Source of the DNA: Pseudogracilibacillus sp037072025
GTDB lineage: Bacteria > Bacillota > Bacilli > Bacillales > Amphibacillaceae
Length of the DNA: 64,000 nucleotides
Direction: 5' to 3'
NCBI RefSeq assembly: GCF_037072025.1
Contig: NZ_JAXHDD010000020.1
Span: 4,230-68,229 of the forward strand
Part shown: positions 25,899 through 35,628 of the stretch, piece after piece
How positions within the stretch are numbered: position 1 is the stretch's first letter
How the letters are laid out: every line of letters begins with the position of its first letter
Translations under genes and position numbers: made by a program
Notes under the pieces: generated by a model
The model's database searches: none
What the model saw: only the letters and a program-made list of their open reading frames with translations
Told to the model about the DNA's origin: nothing

Positions 25899-26894
25899 TT
25901 ATTTACTTAATTGATCATTTACTTCATCTAATTTTTCTTGTGCATTTTCACTTGTAATTAAATCAATCCCACTGTCAATCTTCTCATCAACTGTTTCACC
26001 ATTAATCGCTCTTATCGCATTTTCAACTCCAATATATGCCATTTGATACGGTAATTGCTGAATTACTGCATCTAATTCACCTTGAGAAATCGATTTTAAC
26101 GCATCACTCGTACCGTCAATGCCAATTACCGGAATTTCTAAGTTGCTTGTGTTAATTGCCTGAAGTGCTCCCAAAGCCATTTCGTCATTCGCTGTAAAGA
26201 CCCCTTTAACATTTGGGTGTGCAGTGATTATGTTTTCCATAACGTTAACAGCTTTTGTTCTATCAAAATCAGCTGCTTGAACTGTAACAACTTTAAGACC
26301 ATGTTCCTCAAGTTGGTCTTTAGCACCAGAAACTCTTGCTTCATTTTGTGCAGCTCCTGACACCCCTTCAATAATTGCAACTTCTTCACCTTCAGACAAT
26401 AATGAAGTTAAGTACTCACCTGCTTTTTGACCTGCAGTATAATTATCTGTTCCAATATACGTTACTTTATTTTCCCAATCTAAATCTGTATCAATGAGAA
26501 GTACTGGGATATCTGCATCACTATATTTAGATAGCGTTGGTATAACTGATCCAGTACTTGGCATTAACACTAAAGCTTCCGGGTTTTCAGTTAATAAATC
26601 TTCTAAAATATTGATTAATTCTTGCTCTTGTGTTTGCGTAGATGCAGCAAGGAATTTTCCATTAACATCAAAATCTTCAAACGCTTGTTTTGCTCCAGCT
26701 TCTGCCAATTTAAAATATTCAGCGTCAGATCCTTTTAAAACAACCGCAATTGTTGGTTTGTCACTATCGTTATCAGTGCTCTCGTCTGCTGATTCATCAT
26801 TTTCGTTACTACTTGAACCACTACTACACCCAGCTAGTAATATTAGAGCTGCAATAATTACTAGAGACAATGTTAAAAAATATTTTTTTTTCAT
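25899..26894 (-). CDS. Sugar-binding lipoprotein of ribose-type ABC importer (1)
   Basis: A 331-residue substrate-binding protein of the periplasmic-binding-protein type I (RbsB) family. The lipoprotein signal reads LILLAGC, then a Ser/Asn/Asp-rich linker, and the mature domain begins PTIAVVLKGSDAEYF. Further motifs are VLLIDTDLDW, YIGTDNYTAGQKAGEYL and GVFTANDEMALGALQAI, all typical of ribose/inositol/galactose binders. The start is the ATG after GAGGAGTGAAACAA. No own permease or ATPase follows, so it must share those of the 29935-32427 genes. Confidence 0.9.
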   Translation of the reverse strand: MKKKYFLTLSLVIIAALILLAGCSSGSSSNENDESADESTDNDSDKPTIAVVLKGSDAEYFKLAEAGAKQAFEDFDVNGKFLAASTQTQEQELINILEDLLTENPEALVLMPSTGSVIPTLSKYSDADIPVLLIDTDLDWENKVTYIGTDNYTAGQKAGEYLTSLLSEGEEVAIIEGVSGAAQNEARVSGAKDQLEEHGLKVVTVQAADFDRTKAVNVMENIITAHPNVKGVFTANDEMALGALQAINTSNLEIPVIGIDGTSDALKSISQGELDAVIQQLPYQMAYIGVENAIRAINGETVDEKIDSGIDLITSENAQEKLDEVNDQLSK

Positions 26895-26911
26895 TTGTTT
26901 CACTCCTCGTA

Positions 26912-27928
26912 TTATTTTTCTGGATAAACCATAATTTTAATTGCTTCACCTTTTCTCATAGTTTTAATTGCTTCATGAATATCTCTTAATGATGTTCTAT
27001 GAGTAATAAGACTTTCAAGGTTTAAAATATTAGCTTCTAAAATTTTAATTACTTTAGGAAAATGATTTTTTTGAATAATTGTACCCATAACAGTAATTTC
27101 TTTTTTAGTTATTTCACACTGTTTAATCGGACGATTGGCATTTTCATTCATACCAACCAATAAAACTTTACCACCTTTCCGAACAAGTTCTATTGTTTGA
27201 TCAAATAGTACACCAACACAGTCGATAACAATATCTGCCCCAACTTTGGTTATATCTTGAACTAATTGTTCAACATTCTCTTTAGTCGGATTAATGATAT
27301 GTGTTGATCCCGACTTTTTCGCATGTTCTAGACGATAATCAGATAAATCAACTGTTATTATTTGACCAGCACCTGCCACCTTTTGAACTTGAGTAAACAG
27401 TTGTCCCATTGGACCTGCTCCTAAAATTACAACATTGTCACCAGGTTGTGTTTGGATCTTCTCACTACCATTAATTACACATGAAAGCGGTTCAGCCAAA
27501 ACAGCTATTTCAACTGGTACTTTCTTCGATATTTTATAGACATTTTTAGAAGGAACCACACTATAGGAAGCCCAGCCACCATCTTTAAAAATTCCAATTG
27601 TGGAAAAGTTTTCACAAACATTTTGAATACCTGTTTGACAGTAATAACAATGTCCGCAAACTGTTGTCGGGTCAATAATTACTCGATCGCCAACTTCGAC
27701 ATTTTGAACATTATTACCAATTTCAATAACTTCACCAATATATTCATGTCCTTGAATAATACCAGGAGTTGCAGGGTGTGTAGGAGGGTCTGATAAAATA
27801 TGAATATCAGATCCACATATACTTGCTACCTCTACCTTAATTTTCACTTCATCAGCATTAGATAATTCTGGTATATCTACTTCTTTCAATGTTAACTTTC
27901 CTACATCTTCAAAAATTGCTGATAACAT
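26912..27928 (-). CDS. Zinc-dependent alcohol/polyol dehydrogenase
   Basis: A 338-residue medium-chain dehydrogenase. Catalytic zinc ligands appear in SICGSDIH and GHEYIGEV, the structural zinc cluster in CGHCYYCQTGIQNVC, and the NAD fold in VVILGAGPMGQL. It resembles sorbitol, threonine and galactitol-type dehydrogenases and probably oxidises a secondary hydroxyl on a polyol or sugar. It lies between a sugar epimerase gene and a binding-protein gene in one transcript; the exact substrate is not evident. The ATG follows GGAGAAAAAGTT. Confidence 0.87.
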   Translation of the reverse strand: MLSAIFEDVGKLTLKEVDIPELSNADEVKIKVEVASICGSDIHILSDPPTHPATPGIIQGHEYIGEVIEIGNNVQNVEVGDRVIIDPTTVCGHCYYCQTGIQNVCENFSTIGIFKDGGWASYSVVPSKNVYKISKKVPVEIAVLAEPLSCVINGSEKIQTQPGDNVVILGAGPMGQLFTQVQKVAGAGQIITVDLSDYRLEHAKKSGSTHIINPTKENVEQLVQDITKVGADIVIDCVGVLFDQTIELVRKGGKVLLVGMNENANRPIKQCEITKKEITVMGTIIQKNHFPKVIKILEANILNLESLITHRTSLRDIHEAIKTMRKGEAIKIMVYPEK

Positions 27929-27951
27929 AACTTTTTCTCCTTATAAATAAT

Positions 27952-28779
27952 TTAATTACTTAACATTCCCTGTAATACTTGCACTGTACGTTCACAGTAA
28001 AGATATAAATCATCCATTGATTCCTTATTAGCTGCGAACGGGTTTGCTCCAGGTGCCATACACTCAAGAACAAGAGGCCCATCATAATTGATTTCCTTTA
28101 GTTTTGAGAATACTGCTTCAAAATCAATATGACCAAATCCTACACCTTGCCGATTATTATCTGCAAGATGAAAGACCCCTAATTTATCAGATACATTTTC
28201 AATTGCGTAAAGCATATCAACTTCTTCAATATTCATATGATATGTGTCCACAAGCATTTTCACACTCGGGTGATTTAATTCATTTACAAAACGATAAGCA
28301 TCTTCGGCTGTATTTAAAATAGAACTTTCATAACGGTTAACTGGTTCTATAATTAATTCAACATTTTCCAATTTTGCTGTTTCGCATAATTGTTTCACTG
28401 AATCAATTGCCCAATCCCAATCTTCCGTTCCTTTGCCAATAAGGTGCGTCTTTCCAACAGCGGATGGACAAATTACAATGTATTTTCCACCGAATTCGTT
28501 ACAAACTTTAATTTGTTCTTTAAAATATTCAACTGCAATTTTTCGATTGGTCGGATTACCATTAGCCAAGTCTTTTGTTTCATCCGGCCAAGCAGCATCA
28601 CCTGTAAGTCCATCAATTTTTAATTGTAAATCGTTTACAATTTGTTTAATTTTCTCTGTATGAGTAAGTGCCATCGCTGCTTGAAGTTCTATCGCATCAT
28701 AACCACTTTTTTTGATGAATTTAAGAACTCTTTCAATTGGTTCATCCCCAAAAATCCAACTACATATCGATAAATGCAT
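27952..28779 (-). CDS. Sugar epimerase/isomerase, tagatose-3-epimerase-like
   Basis: A 275-residue TIM-barrel protein of the xylose isomerase-like superfamily. The four metal/catalytic positions are visible: Glu in LIIEPVNRYES, Asp in MLVDTYHMNIEE, His in VFHLADNNRQGVG and Glu in PLVLECMAPG. The spacing and the NRYES and DTYHMN blocks resemble D-tagatose/D-psicose 3-epimerases and also IolI-type inosose isomerases. It may interconvert keto-inositols or ketoses made by the adjacent dehydrogenases. Confidence 0.8.
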   Translation of the reverse strand: MHLSICSWIFGDEPIERVLKFIKKSGYDAIELQAAMALTHTEKIKQIVNDLQLKIDGLTGDAAWPDETKDLANGNPTNRKIAVEYFKEQIKVCNEFGGKYIVICPSAVGKTHLIGKGTEDWDWAIDSVKQLCETAKLENVELIIEPVNRYESSILNTAEDAYRFVNELNHPSVKMLVDTYHMNIEEVDMLYAIENVSDKLGVFHLADNNRQGVGFGHIDFEAVFSKLKEINYDGPLVLECMAPGANPFAANKESMDDLYLYCERTVQVLQGMLSN

Positions 28780-28801
28780 GAATCACACCCCATAGTTAAT
28801 A

Positions 28802-29809
28802 TTAATTATTTAAATAACCTTCTACTTCATGAATTCTTTGCTCTACATTGTCTTTTGTATAAACCTCGGCACCTGAATCAATACGTTTTTCTACCGACTC
28901 ACCTTTAATCGCTTTTACAGCTGATTCCACCCCTAAATAACCCATTCTATACGGATCTTGGGCTATATTAGCTACCATTTGACCATCTACAACTGCTTGC
29001 AGACCATCTGGAGTACCATCAAAGCCAATTAAAGGAATATGTGTACTATCTTTATTTTCTAACCCTTTAAATGAACCCAAAGCCATTTCGTCAGAAGTTG
29101 CGAATACCGCTTTGATATCTGGATCTGCTGTGAGAACGTTTTCGACAATATTAACCGCTTTTACACGATCACTTTGAGCGTCTTGAACGATAAATTCAAT
29201 GTTCTTACCTTCTAAAGCTGCTTGGAAACCTTCAGTTCTTTCATCATGAACTTTTGCTCCCATTTGGCCGCGAACGATCAGAACTTTATCACCATCATTT
29301 AATCGATCACTAATATACTCTCCACCTTTAAATGCAGCTTCATAGTTTTCTGTTCCGATAAAACTTACCCTATCCTCAAATTCATTTACATTTGCATCAG
29401 CCAAAACTACTGGAATATTGGCATTGTGTGCCTTTTGAAGCGCTGGTAACATCGCCTCGGGAAGACTTGGTGCAACAACGAGACCATTTACTTTAGTGGA
29501 AATTAAGTCTTCAACCATTTTTACTTGCTGTTCATATAAGGTTTCCTCCGCTGGTCCAAGAATTTCAATTTCAACACCTAATTCCTTTGCTGCATCTTGA
29601 GCTCCAGCCATATGGATTTTCCAATACTCAGAACTTAAAGTCATTAGAACTACACCAATTTTCAAATCTTCTTCATTTGTTTCTTCTGTTGATTTTTTTT
29701 CATTTCCTTCATTACTAGAATTATTAATTGAACTAGAACTATCATTTGATGAACATGCAGTCAACATAAGCAGTGCAGTTATAAAAACAAATAACATTTT
29801 TTTCCTCAT
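28802..29809 (-). CDS. Sugar-binding lipoprotein of ribose-type ABC importer (2)
   Basis: A 335-residue RbsB-type binding protein with lipobox LMLTACSS and a Ser/Asn/Glu-rich linker. The mature part has IGVVLMTLSSEYW, VVLADANVNEF, FIGTENYEAAFKGGEYI and AVFATSDEMALGSFKGL. It follows the permease gene, separated by 125 bases with a stem-loop, which usually raises binding-protein output relative to the membrane parts. It is clearly paralogous to the other binding protein in this island but not a recent duplicate. Confidence 0.9.
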   Translation of the reverse strand: MRKKMLFVFITALLMLTACSSNDSSSSINNSSNEGNEKKSTEETNEEDLKIGVVLMTLSSEYWKIHMAGAQDAAKELGVEIEILGPAEETLYEQQVKMVEDLISTKVNGLVVAPSLPEAMLPALQKAHNANIPVVLADANVNEFEDRVSFIGTENYEAAFKGGEYISDRLNDGDKVLIVRGQMGAKVHDERTEGFQAALEGKNIEFIVQDAQSDRVKAVNIVENVLTADPDIKAVFATSDEMALGSFKGLENKDSTHIPLIGFDGTPDGLQAVVDGQMVANIAQDPYRMGYLGVESAVKAIKGESVEKRIDSGAEVYTKDNVEQRIHEVEGYLNN

Positions 29810-29850
29810 CTTAACACTCCTCGTATATTTATCAAAAATATTAAATAAAA

Positions 29851-29918
29851 ATATCCATGTAAATTACATAAATTAATTCCTTCCCCTTTCAAGTGTATAA
29901 AATTAATTACATGGAAAA
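29851..29918 (-). other. Stem-loop between permease and binding-protein genes
   Basis: CCATGTAA (29855-29862) pairs with TTACATGG (29907-29914), extended by AT pairs outside and by AATTAATT repeats inside. It lies in the 125-base gap upstream of binding protein 2 and lacks a terminal T tract; a likely mRNA processing or stabilising element. Confidence 0.5.
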
Positions 29919-29934
29919 TATTTATTTTTAAATT

Positions 29935-30936
29935 TTATTTTTTAGAGCGTCTACGTAAAACATCAACGAACACAGCTAAAATAATTACAATACCAATGAC
30001 AACTGTTTGAACATCAGTAGATGTACCAAGTAAGTTAAGACCATTACGTAATACAGCAATAATCATCGCCCCAATTAAAGTACCCCAAACTGTTCCAACC
30101 CCACCGAAGAAGCTTGCACCACCAATGATTACAGCGGCAATAGCATCCAATTCATATGTTAATCCAGCTATTGGAGATGCTGCGTTTGTTCTTCCAATAA
30201 GAACTAATCCAGCAAGACCAGCCATTAATCCACTTATTGTATAGACTTTAATTAGTACACGGTCTACTGGGATTCCAGAAAGTCTTGCAGCTTCTTTATT
30301 TCCACCAATTGCATAAATATATCTTCCTGTTGCTGTTCTAGTAAGGAAAATATGGAAAATAATACTCACAACTATAACTAAAATAAAACTCACAGGAACA
30401 AAACCTACATTTGCTTGACCTGTAAAATTAATTACATATGCAAATCCAAAGATTGGTGTAGCACCAGTAATGATTAATGCAAGTCCTCGAAAAACATTCA
30501 TCGTACCCAATGTTGAAATAAACGGATGAGGTAATCTTAATTTCGTCAATAACAATCCATTTAATAAACCTGCTAGAGCACCAACTAATAAACAAACAAA
30601 TATTCCTAAAACTGGGGGCATGCCCCACATCACTGTTACAACACCTGTTACGACGATAGAGAATGCTAGTATTGATCCAACAGATAAGTCAATACCAGCG
30701 GTTAAAATTGGTAATAACATACCCATTGAGATTAGTGCGTTAATGGATGACTGTCTAGCTATATTCATTAGGTTGTCTAATTTAAGGAAACTTGGTGATA
30801 AAATAGCAAGAGTAATAGATAGTATTATCAAACCAAATAAAGCACCAAATTTATTAACAATATATTTAAAGTCGTATTTATTTTTTTTCTTTTCTTCCAC
30901 ATCACCTTGCTGAATGACTTCAGTTTGTTCTTTCAT
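29935..30936 (-). CDS. ABC importer permease, RbsC family
   Basis: A 333-residue membrane protein with about eight to ten segments. RbsC-family marks are SILAFSIVVTGVV, the cytoplasmic coupling region AIGGNKEAARLSGIPVDRV and GGASFFGGVGTVWGTLIGA. It forms the membrane channel for the ribose/inositol-type importer, with the ATPase encoded six bases upstream. The ATG overlaps no gene and follows GGAGGTTAAATAA. Confidence 0.93.
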   Translation of the reverse strand: MKEQTEVIQQGDVEEKKKNKYDFKYIVNKFGALFGLIILSITLAILSPSFLKLDNLMNIARQSSINALISMGMLLPILTAGIDLSVGSILAFSIVVTGVVTVMWGMPPVLGIFVCLLVGALAGLLNGLLLTKLRLPHPFISTLGTMNVFRGLALIITGATPIFGFAYVINFTGQANVGFVPVSFILVIVVSIIFHIFLTRTATGRYIYAIGGNKEAARLSGIPVDRVLIKVYTISGLMAGLAGLVLIGRTNAASPIAGLTYELDAIAAVIIGGASFFGGVGTVWGTLIGAMIIAVLRNGLNLLGTSTDVQTVVIGIVIILAVFVDVLRRRSKK

Positions 30937-30942
30937 TATTAT

Positions 30943-32427
30943 TTAACCTCCTGTCGCAGCTTTCATAATTACTTCTTGATCTGCTTCATCTCTGCTTATA
31001 TCCGCTGTAATTTTTCCTTCATTCATCACGAGAATTCTATCTGAGATACCGAGAATTTCGGGTAACTCCGAAGAAATAACAATAACACCAGCGCCATTTT
31101 CAACTAAATAGTTCATTAAATTGTACACTTCGACTTTTGCGCCCACATCAATTCCCCTAGTTGGTTCATCGAAAATAAAAACTCTTGCATCTGTAAACAG
31201 CCATTTTGCTATTACTACTTTTTGTTGATTTCCACCGCTTAAATATCTTGCTAAAAGATTTACGTTATTAGGTCTAATACTTAAGTCTTTAACATATTTA
31301 TCTGTTACGTCTTTTTGTGATTGTATATTTATAAGACCGTTCTTCTTAACTTTATTTATCTTGGCAATCGTGTTATTGAAAATTAACGATTGATCAAGAA
31401 ATAAGCCTTCTTCTTTTCTATCCTCTGTAATAAATGCTAAGCCTGCCTTAATTGCATCGATTGGATGACGAATCTTTTGTTTTTCTCCTGCAATATATAC
31501 ATCACCCGATACAATTGGGTCTGCTCCAAATATTGCTCGAGCAAGTTCCGTCCGACCTGCACCAACCAGTCCCGATATTCCTAATATTTCACCTTGATTA
31601 GCTGAGAAGTTTATCTCCGGTGAGTCTTCCGTTAATTTTAGATTTTTTACAGTTAATATTTCTTTCCCTTTTTTAAAATCAATTTTGGGGAATTTATTAT
31701 CCAATGAACGACCTACCATGAGTGCAATCATTTCATCAATGGAAGTAGTTTTAGTTTCAACTGTTTTGATTTTATGTCCATCTCGTAAGATTGTAATTCG
31801 ATCACTAATCCGTTTTATTTCTTCAAGACGGTGTGAAATATATATAATCGTCATTCCTTGTTCTCTTAATCTTTCAATAGTAGCTAATAATTGCTCAGCT
31901 TCACGTTCACTTAAACTTGATGTCGGTTCATCCATAATAATCAGTTCACAATTTAGCGATAGCGCTTTAGCAATTTCAACTAATTGTTGTTGTCCGACCC
32001 CTAAATTTTGTACTAATTCTTCCGGGCTAACATTTTGTCCTAACCGTTCCATTAACTCTTTAGCTTCTTTCCTCATTGCGGAACGATCTAGTAATGATAA
32101 TTTACTGCCTTTTTTCATTTCATGTCCTAAAAAGATATTTTCCATAATTGAAAGTTGAGGTATTAAGTTAAGCTCCTGATAGATTGTTCCAATACCTGCA
32201 TCAATGGAGTCACTCGGTTTAGTTACCGCGAGCGGTTTCCCCTTCCATATCAACTCTCCAACATCTTTCTCATAGGCACCAGTGATAATTTTAATAATTG
32301 TAGATTTTCCAGCACCATTTTCACCTAAAAGAACATGAACCTCACCAGGCTTTACATCAATATTAATGTTATATAGTACTTGAACCCCTGAGAAAGACTT
32401 ATTAATATCCTTTAATTCTAGTATCAT
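30943..32427 (-). CDS. ABC importer ATPase, RbsA family (double NBD)
   Basis: A 494-residue protein with two fused nucleotide-binding domains. The first has Walker A LGENGAGKST, an LGVGQQQLVEIAKAL signature and Walker B ELIIMDEPTSSL. The second has the degenerate Walker A GLVGAGRTE, signature LSGGNQQKVVIAKWL and Walker B FIFDEPTRGIDVG. This asymmetric pattern is typical of RbsA/MglA-type sugar importers. It energises the RbsC-type permease gene that follows. Confidence 0.95.
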   Translation of the reverse strand: MILELKDINKSFSGVQVLYNINIDVKPGEVHVLLGENGAGKSTIIKIITGAYEKDVGELIWKGKPLAVTKPSDSIDAGIGTIYQELNLIPQLSIMENIFLGHEMKKGSKLSLLDRSAMRKEAKELMERLGQNVSPEELVQNLGVGQQQLVEIAKALSLNCELIIMDEPTSSLSEREAEQLLATIERLREQGMTIIYISHRLEEIKRISDRITILRDGHKIKTVETKTTSIDEMIALMVGRSLDNKFPKIDFKKGKEILTVKNLKLTEDSPEINFSANQGEILGISGLVGAGRTELARAIFGADPIVSGDVYIAGEKQKIRHPIDAIKAGLAFITEDRKEEGLFLDQSLIFNNTIAKINKVKKNGLINIQSQKDVTDKYVKDLSIRPNNVNLLARYLSGGNQQKVVIAKWLFTDARVFIFDEPTRGIDVGAKVEVYNLMNYLVENGAGVIVISSELPEILGISDRILVMNEGKITADISRDEADQEVIMKAATGG

Positions 32428-32464
32428 ACCAACTCACCCCTAACTACATATCTTACATTCCTTT

Positions 32465-33463
32465 TTAATCAATAATAATTGTACTTCCTGTATCTAATGA
32501 TTTAATACAAGCTTCTATTGCCCTCATATTTTTAATCGTATTGTCTTTTGTATAAATTGGCTCCTTATTTGTTAATACACAGTCCGAAAAATGCTCAACT
32601 CCAAGCGTATAACTGTGACCATAAATAATTTCTTCGCGTTTTAAACCATTTTTATTAGTTACAGTTATAATTCCCTCGCCATCGGTTTGAGTTATAAACG
32701 CTTTCGAGACAGTGATCGTACCTTCCGTTCCTATAACTTCATACATATGGCGGCTTGGCATATCCATTGCACAATCAAAATATGCTTGTACTCCGTTACC
32801 AAGTTCCATCACCACTATTGCTGAGATATCTACATCATAGCCTGTTAAATTTTTAGAAATTGCTTTTACAAATTTTGGTTCACTATTTGTAATTGTTCTA
32901 ATCGCATGGATACTGTAACAACCAACATCGTAAATGCTACCTCCACCAAGGTTTCGATTCATTCGGAAATTTCCTACAATTTCATTTAATAAAAATGAAA
33001 AACTTGAATGAATAAGTTTTATTTCACCTATTTCGTCTGTTGCAATAATATCGCGTACTCTTTTATGTTGAGGGTGAAATTGGTACATAAACGCTTCCAT
33101 AAATATTACATTATGTTCCTCACATACCTTTATCATTTCAATCGTTTCTTTTTCTGTTAAAGATGCTGGCTTTTCGCACAATACATGTTTACCAGCTTTT
33201 GCGACTTCTTTTACCCATTTTGAATGAAGGCTATTAGGTAGTGGGACGTAAACTATGTCGATATCAGAATCTTCTAATAATGATTCATAAGTACAATAAG
33301 CTCTAGGGATTTGAAACTTTTCTGCTACGATACGTTCTTTTCCATTTTGACTTGCAATTGCAAGTGCATTTGCATTTTTTGATTGTAGGATTGCTGGTAT
33401 CATTTGTTCTTGTGCAATTGATGCAGTACTCAAAATCCCCCAATTTATTTTAGATGTTGTCAT
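32465..33463 (-). CDS. Gfo/Idh/MocA oxidoreductase (paralog 3, dihydrodiol type)
   Basis: A 332-residue oxidoreductase with ILSTASIAQEQMIPAI in place of the classical glycine-rich loop, VLCEKPASLTEKE with the catalytic Lys, then FMEAFMYQFHPQH and GGGSIYDVGCYSIHAIR. The MEAFMYQFHPQH block marks the dihydrodiol dehydrogenase/xylose dehydrogenase/1,5-anhydrofructose reductase branch, different from IolG. A close relative is encoded at 41774-42763. ATG follows AGGAGGTTTATAGT. Substrate unknown. Confidence 0.82.
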   Translation of the reverse strand: MTTSKINWGILSTASIAQEQMIPAILQSKNANALAIASQNGKERIVAEKFQIPRAYCTYESLLEDSDIDIVYVPLPNSLHSKWVKEVAKAGKHVLCEKPASLTEKETIEMIKVCEEHNVIFMEAFMYQFHPQHKRVRDIIATDEIGEIKLIHSSFSFLLNEIVGNFRMNRNLGGGSIYDVGCYSIHAIRTITNSEPKFVKAISKNLTGYDVDISAIVVMELGNGVQAYFDCAMDMPSRHMYEVIGTEGTITVSKAFITQTDGEGIITVTNKNGLKREEIIYGHSYTLGVEHFSDCVLTNKEPIYTKDNTIKNMRAIEACIKSLDTGSTIIID

Positions 33464-33501
33464 ACTATAAACCTCCTGATTTTTTTATCATTTTATTCGG
33501 T

Positions 33502-34515
33502 TTAATGTTTCAACAACACTGTTTCCCCGTTATTAAACGATCTCGTTGCCGCGATAGAAATATCAAGTGCCTTTTTCCCATCTATTGCGGTACATAATGG
33601 TTGTTCATCGTTACGAACTGCCTCAATAAAGTGCACCATTTCAAATAAATATGCATCCTTAAATCTCGTCGGAAAATCTTGAACTAGATCATGACTAGTT
33701 TCGTTTGTCTTAAAAAGTTTAATATCATTTTGGCGCATGGAACCGATTTGGATTGCACCATCTGTTCCAACAACTTCACCCCGAATATCATAGCCATAAG
33801 GAGCTACTCTCATCGTTTCAATATCTCCTACAGCACCAGATTTAAAACGAATTATGGACATCCCTTGATCCACATCATGATAATTTTCCATAAACTGATT
33901 TGACTCTAGTAAAATATTTCCGCTTGAATGAATCGAATGAACGTCATCATTCATTAAGAATCGGGCAATGTCATAATCGTGAATTGCTACGTCTAAAAAT
34001 ATACCGCCACTATATTTAATAAACTCTTCATGTGGAACATTACCGTCTCTACTTACCCCTTTAAAATAAAGTGGTTTTCCAATATCGCCAGCATCTATTC
34101 TTCTTTTCGCCTCCACATATGCTGGATCAAATCTTCTCATGAAACCAACTTGGCAACAAATATTATTTTCTTCAATAACTTGAATTACCTCGTCCGCCTC
34201 TTCTATATTTTGTGTTAAAGGTTTTTCAACAAAAACATGTTTCCCATGTTGTGCAGCTTTTTTTATCATATCTGCATGTGTACTCGTTGGTGTAACGATG
34301 ATAACTGCATCGATGTTCTCATCTTCAAAAGCATCATTCGGGTTCTCGGACCAGCTAGCTACTTTTAAATCCCGTGCAACTTGTTCCGCTTTTCCTTTTA
34401 ATGGATCGATTACTTTATCAAGTTTTGCACCTTGGACTTTTGATGCGATATTTTCAGCATGCCAATATCCAAGCCGACCAAGACCTAAGACTGCACAACG
34501 TATTTCTTCCTTCAT
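33502..34515 (-). CDS. iolG: IolG-type inositol dehydrogenase (paralog 4)
   Basis: A 337-residue protein with Rossmann motif VLGLGRLGYWHAENIA, VEKPLTQNIEEAD with the catalytic Lys, QVGFMRRFDPAYVEAK and FLDVAIHDYDIARFL. It groups by eye with the protein of 38346-39356 (QVGFMRRFDPSYQEAK). It probably makes 2-keto-inositol from myo- or scyllo-inositol. Its leader carries a perfect TTAAGCGCTTAA just before the GGAGGG ribosome binding site and a second cre-like element, so it probably heads the transport transcript. Confidence 0.87.
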   Translation of the reverse strand: MKEEIRCAVLGLGRLGYWHAENIASKVQGAKLDKVIDPLKGKAEQVARDLKVASWSENPNDAFEDENIDAVIIVTPTSTHADMIKKAAQHGKHVFVEKPLTQNIEEADEVIQVIEENNICCQVGFMRRFDPAYVEAKRRIDAGDIGKPLYFKGVSRDGNVPHEEFIKYSGGIFLDVAIHDYDIARFLMNDDVHSIHSSGNILLESNQFMENYHDVDQGMSIIRFKSGAVGDIETMRVAPYGYDIRGEVVGTDGAIQIGSMRQNDIKLFKTNETSHDLVQDFPTRFKDAYLFEMVHFIEAVRNDEQPLCTAIDGKKALDISIAATRSFNNGETVLLKH

Positions 34516-34532
34516 TTTTTGCCCTCCATTAC

Positions 34533-34544
34533 TTAAGCGCTTAA
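34533..34544. promoter_or_regulatory. Perfect operator palindrome before iolG paralog 4
   Basis: TTAAGCGCTTAA, a perfect 12-bp palindrome, ends a few bases before the GGAGGG site of the gene starting at 34515. Binding here would block transcription or cover the leader. Confidence 0.6.
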
Positions 34545-34572
34545 CTTAAACTTTAAGTTCAAAAGTTTTCTT

Positions 34573-34586
34573 AATAAAACGCTTAC
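34573..34586. promoter_or_regulatory. Second cre-like site before iolG paralog 4
   Basis: Read on the minus strand, AGTAAGCGTTTTAT fits the CcpA cre pattern moderately well. It lies about 60 bases upstream of the start. Confidence 0.4.
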
Positions 34587-34612
34587 TTGTTATGTTTTAA
34601 TTTGTTTATCTT

Positions 34613-35530
34613 TTAATCAACAATTTGCTTCAAGATATTTTCTAAGTACTCTAATGATTGCTTCGCATATTCATGTGGGTTATATTTAAGAGGGTTTTGC
34701 TCCCCCTCAATTAACGCCCAACGGTCATAACCTTTTTCGATTAGGATTTTAAACACTGGTTCAAAGTCTAAACATCCTGCGCCTGGAACCGTAAATACCC
34801 CACTCCGTATACATTGTCGAATACTAAACATCTCTTCCCGGGCTTGCTTCAAGACATTTTCTCTTATATCTTTTAAATGTATATATTTTATTCGATCGTA
34901 ATATTTACTAAGTAGCTCAACTGGATCGTTAGCTCCGTAATATCCATGGCCTGTATCATACAGTAATGAAACTAAGTTTGGATCACTCATTTCCATTAAT
35001 CTATCAATTTCTTCTGGTTGCTCAACAACTGTGCCTGCATGGTGATGGTATACTAGGTCCATCCCGTTTTCTTTACAAATTTCACCAGCTTTATTTAAAC
35101 CTTCGACTAAGTATTTCCAACCATCGTCATCTAATCTTTCAACATATGTTTCATCTTGTTTTCTACGCGGATCCTGATTTAGCATAGATCCACCAATTTC
35201 TGCTGTACTTACAACTTTACAATCAAAATATTTTAAAAATTCAACATGTTTTCGGTATGATTCTAGTTCCGCTTCATGCCTTGTTGGATCTGAAAAGAAA
35301 ACAGATTTCCATTGTGTAGTCAGTTGTAAATTGTATTTTTTTAACGCATTTTCCAAATCGACTGGATCTTTCGGAAATTTTCTACTAACCTCTGTTCCTG
35401 TAAAACCTAATGACGAAATTTCACTCATTACTTGTTCATACGTATAAAAATCACCATGTTCTAAAACATCTTCTCCAACCCAATTGATTGGGTGAATCCC
35501 CAATTTAAACGGAAGATTTGCTATTGCCAT
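34613..35530 (-). CDS. iolE: IolE, 2-keto-myo-inositol (inosose) dehydratase
   Basis: A 305-residue TIM-barrel protein, near the usual IolE length (about 297). It has LGIHPINWVGEDV at the start, GFTGTEVSRKFP, MDLVYHHHAGT, LLYDTGHGYYG, YIHLKDIRENV and WALIEGEQNP, the metal and substrate blocks of inosose dehydratase. IolE converts 2-keto-myo-inositol to 3D-trihydroxycyclohexane-1,2-dione, which IolD then opens. It follows iolB and iolD in the same direction. ATG behind GGAGGGAACGGT. Confidence 0.92.
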   Translation of the reverse strand: MAIANLPFKLGIHPINWVGEDVLEHGDFYTYEQVMSEISSLGFTGTEVSRKFPKDPVDLENALKKYNLQLTTQWKSVFFSDPTRHEAELESYRKHVEFLKYFDCKVVSTAEIGGSMLNQDPRRKQDETYVERLDDDGWKYLVEGLNKAGEICKENGMDLVYHHHAGTVVEQPEEIDRLMEMSDPNLVSLLYDTGHGYYGANDPVELLSKYYDRIKYIHLKDIRENVLKQAREEMFSIRQCIRSGVFTVPGAGCLDFEPVFKILIEKGYDRWALIEGEQNPLKYNPHEYAKQSLEYLENILKQIVD

Positions 35531-35628
35531 ACCGTTCCCTCCTGACTTGAAATAAGGGGTTTAGCTATAGATGTCCTATATCTAAACTATTTTTAATAAC
35601 TCTTGACCTAAAACCTCTATTTGAGATT

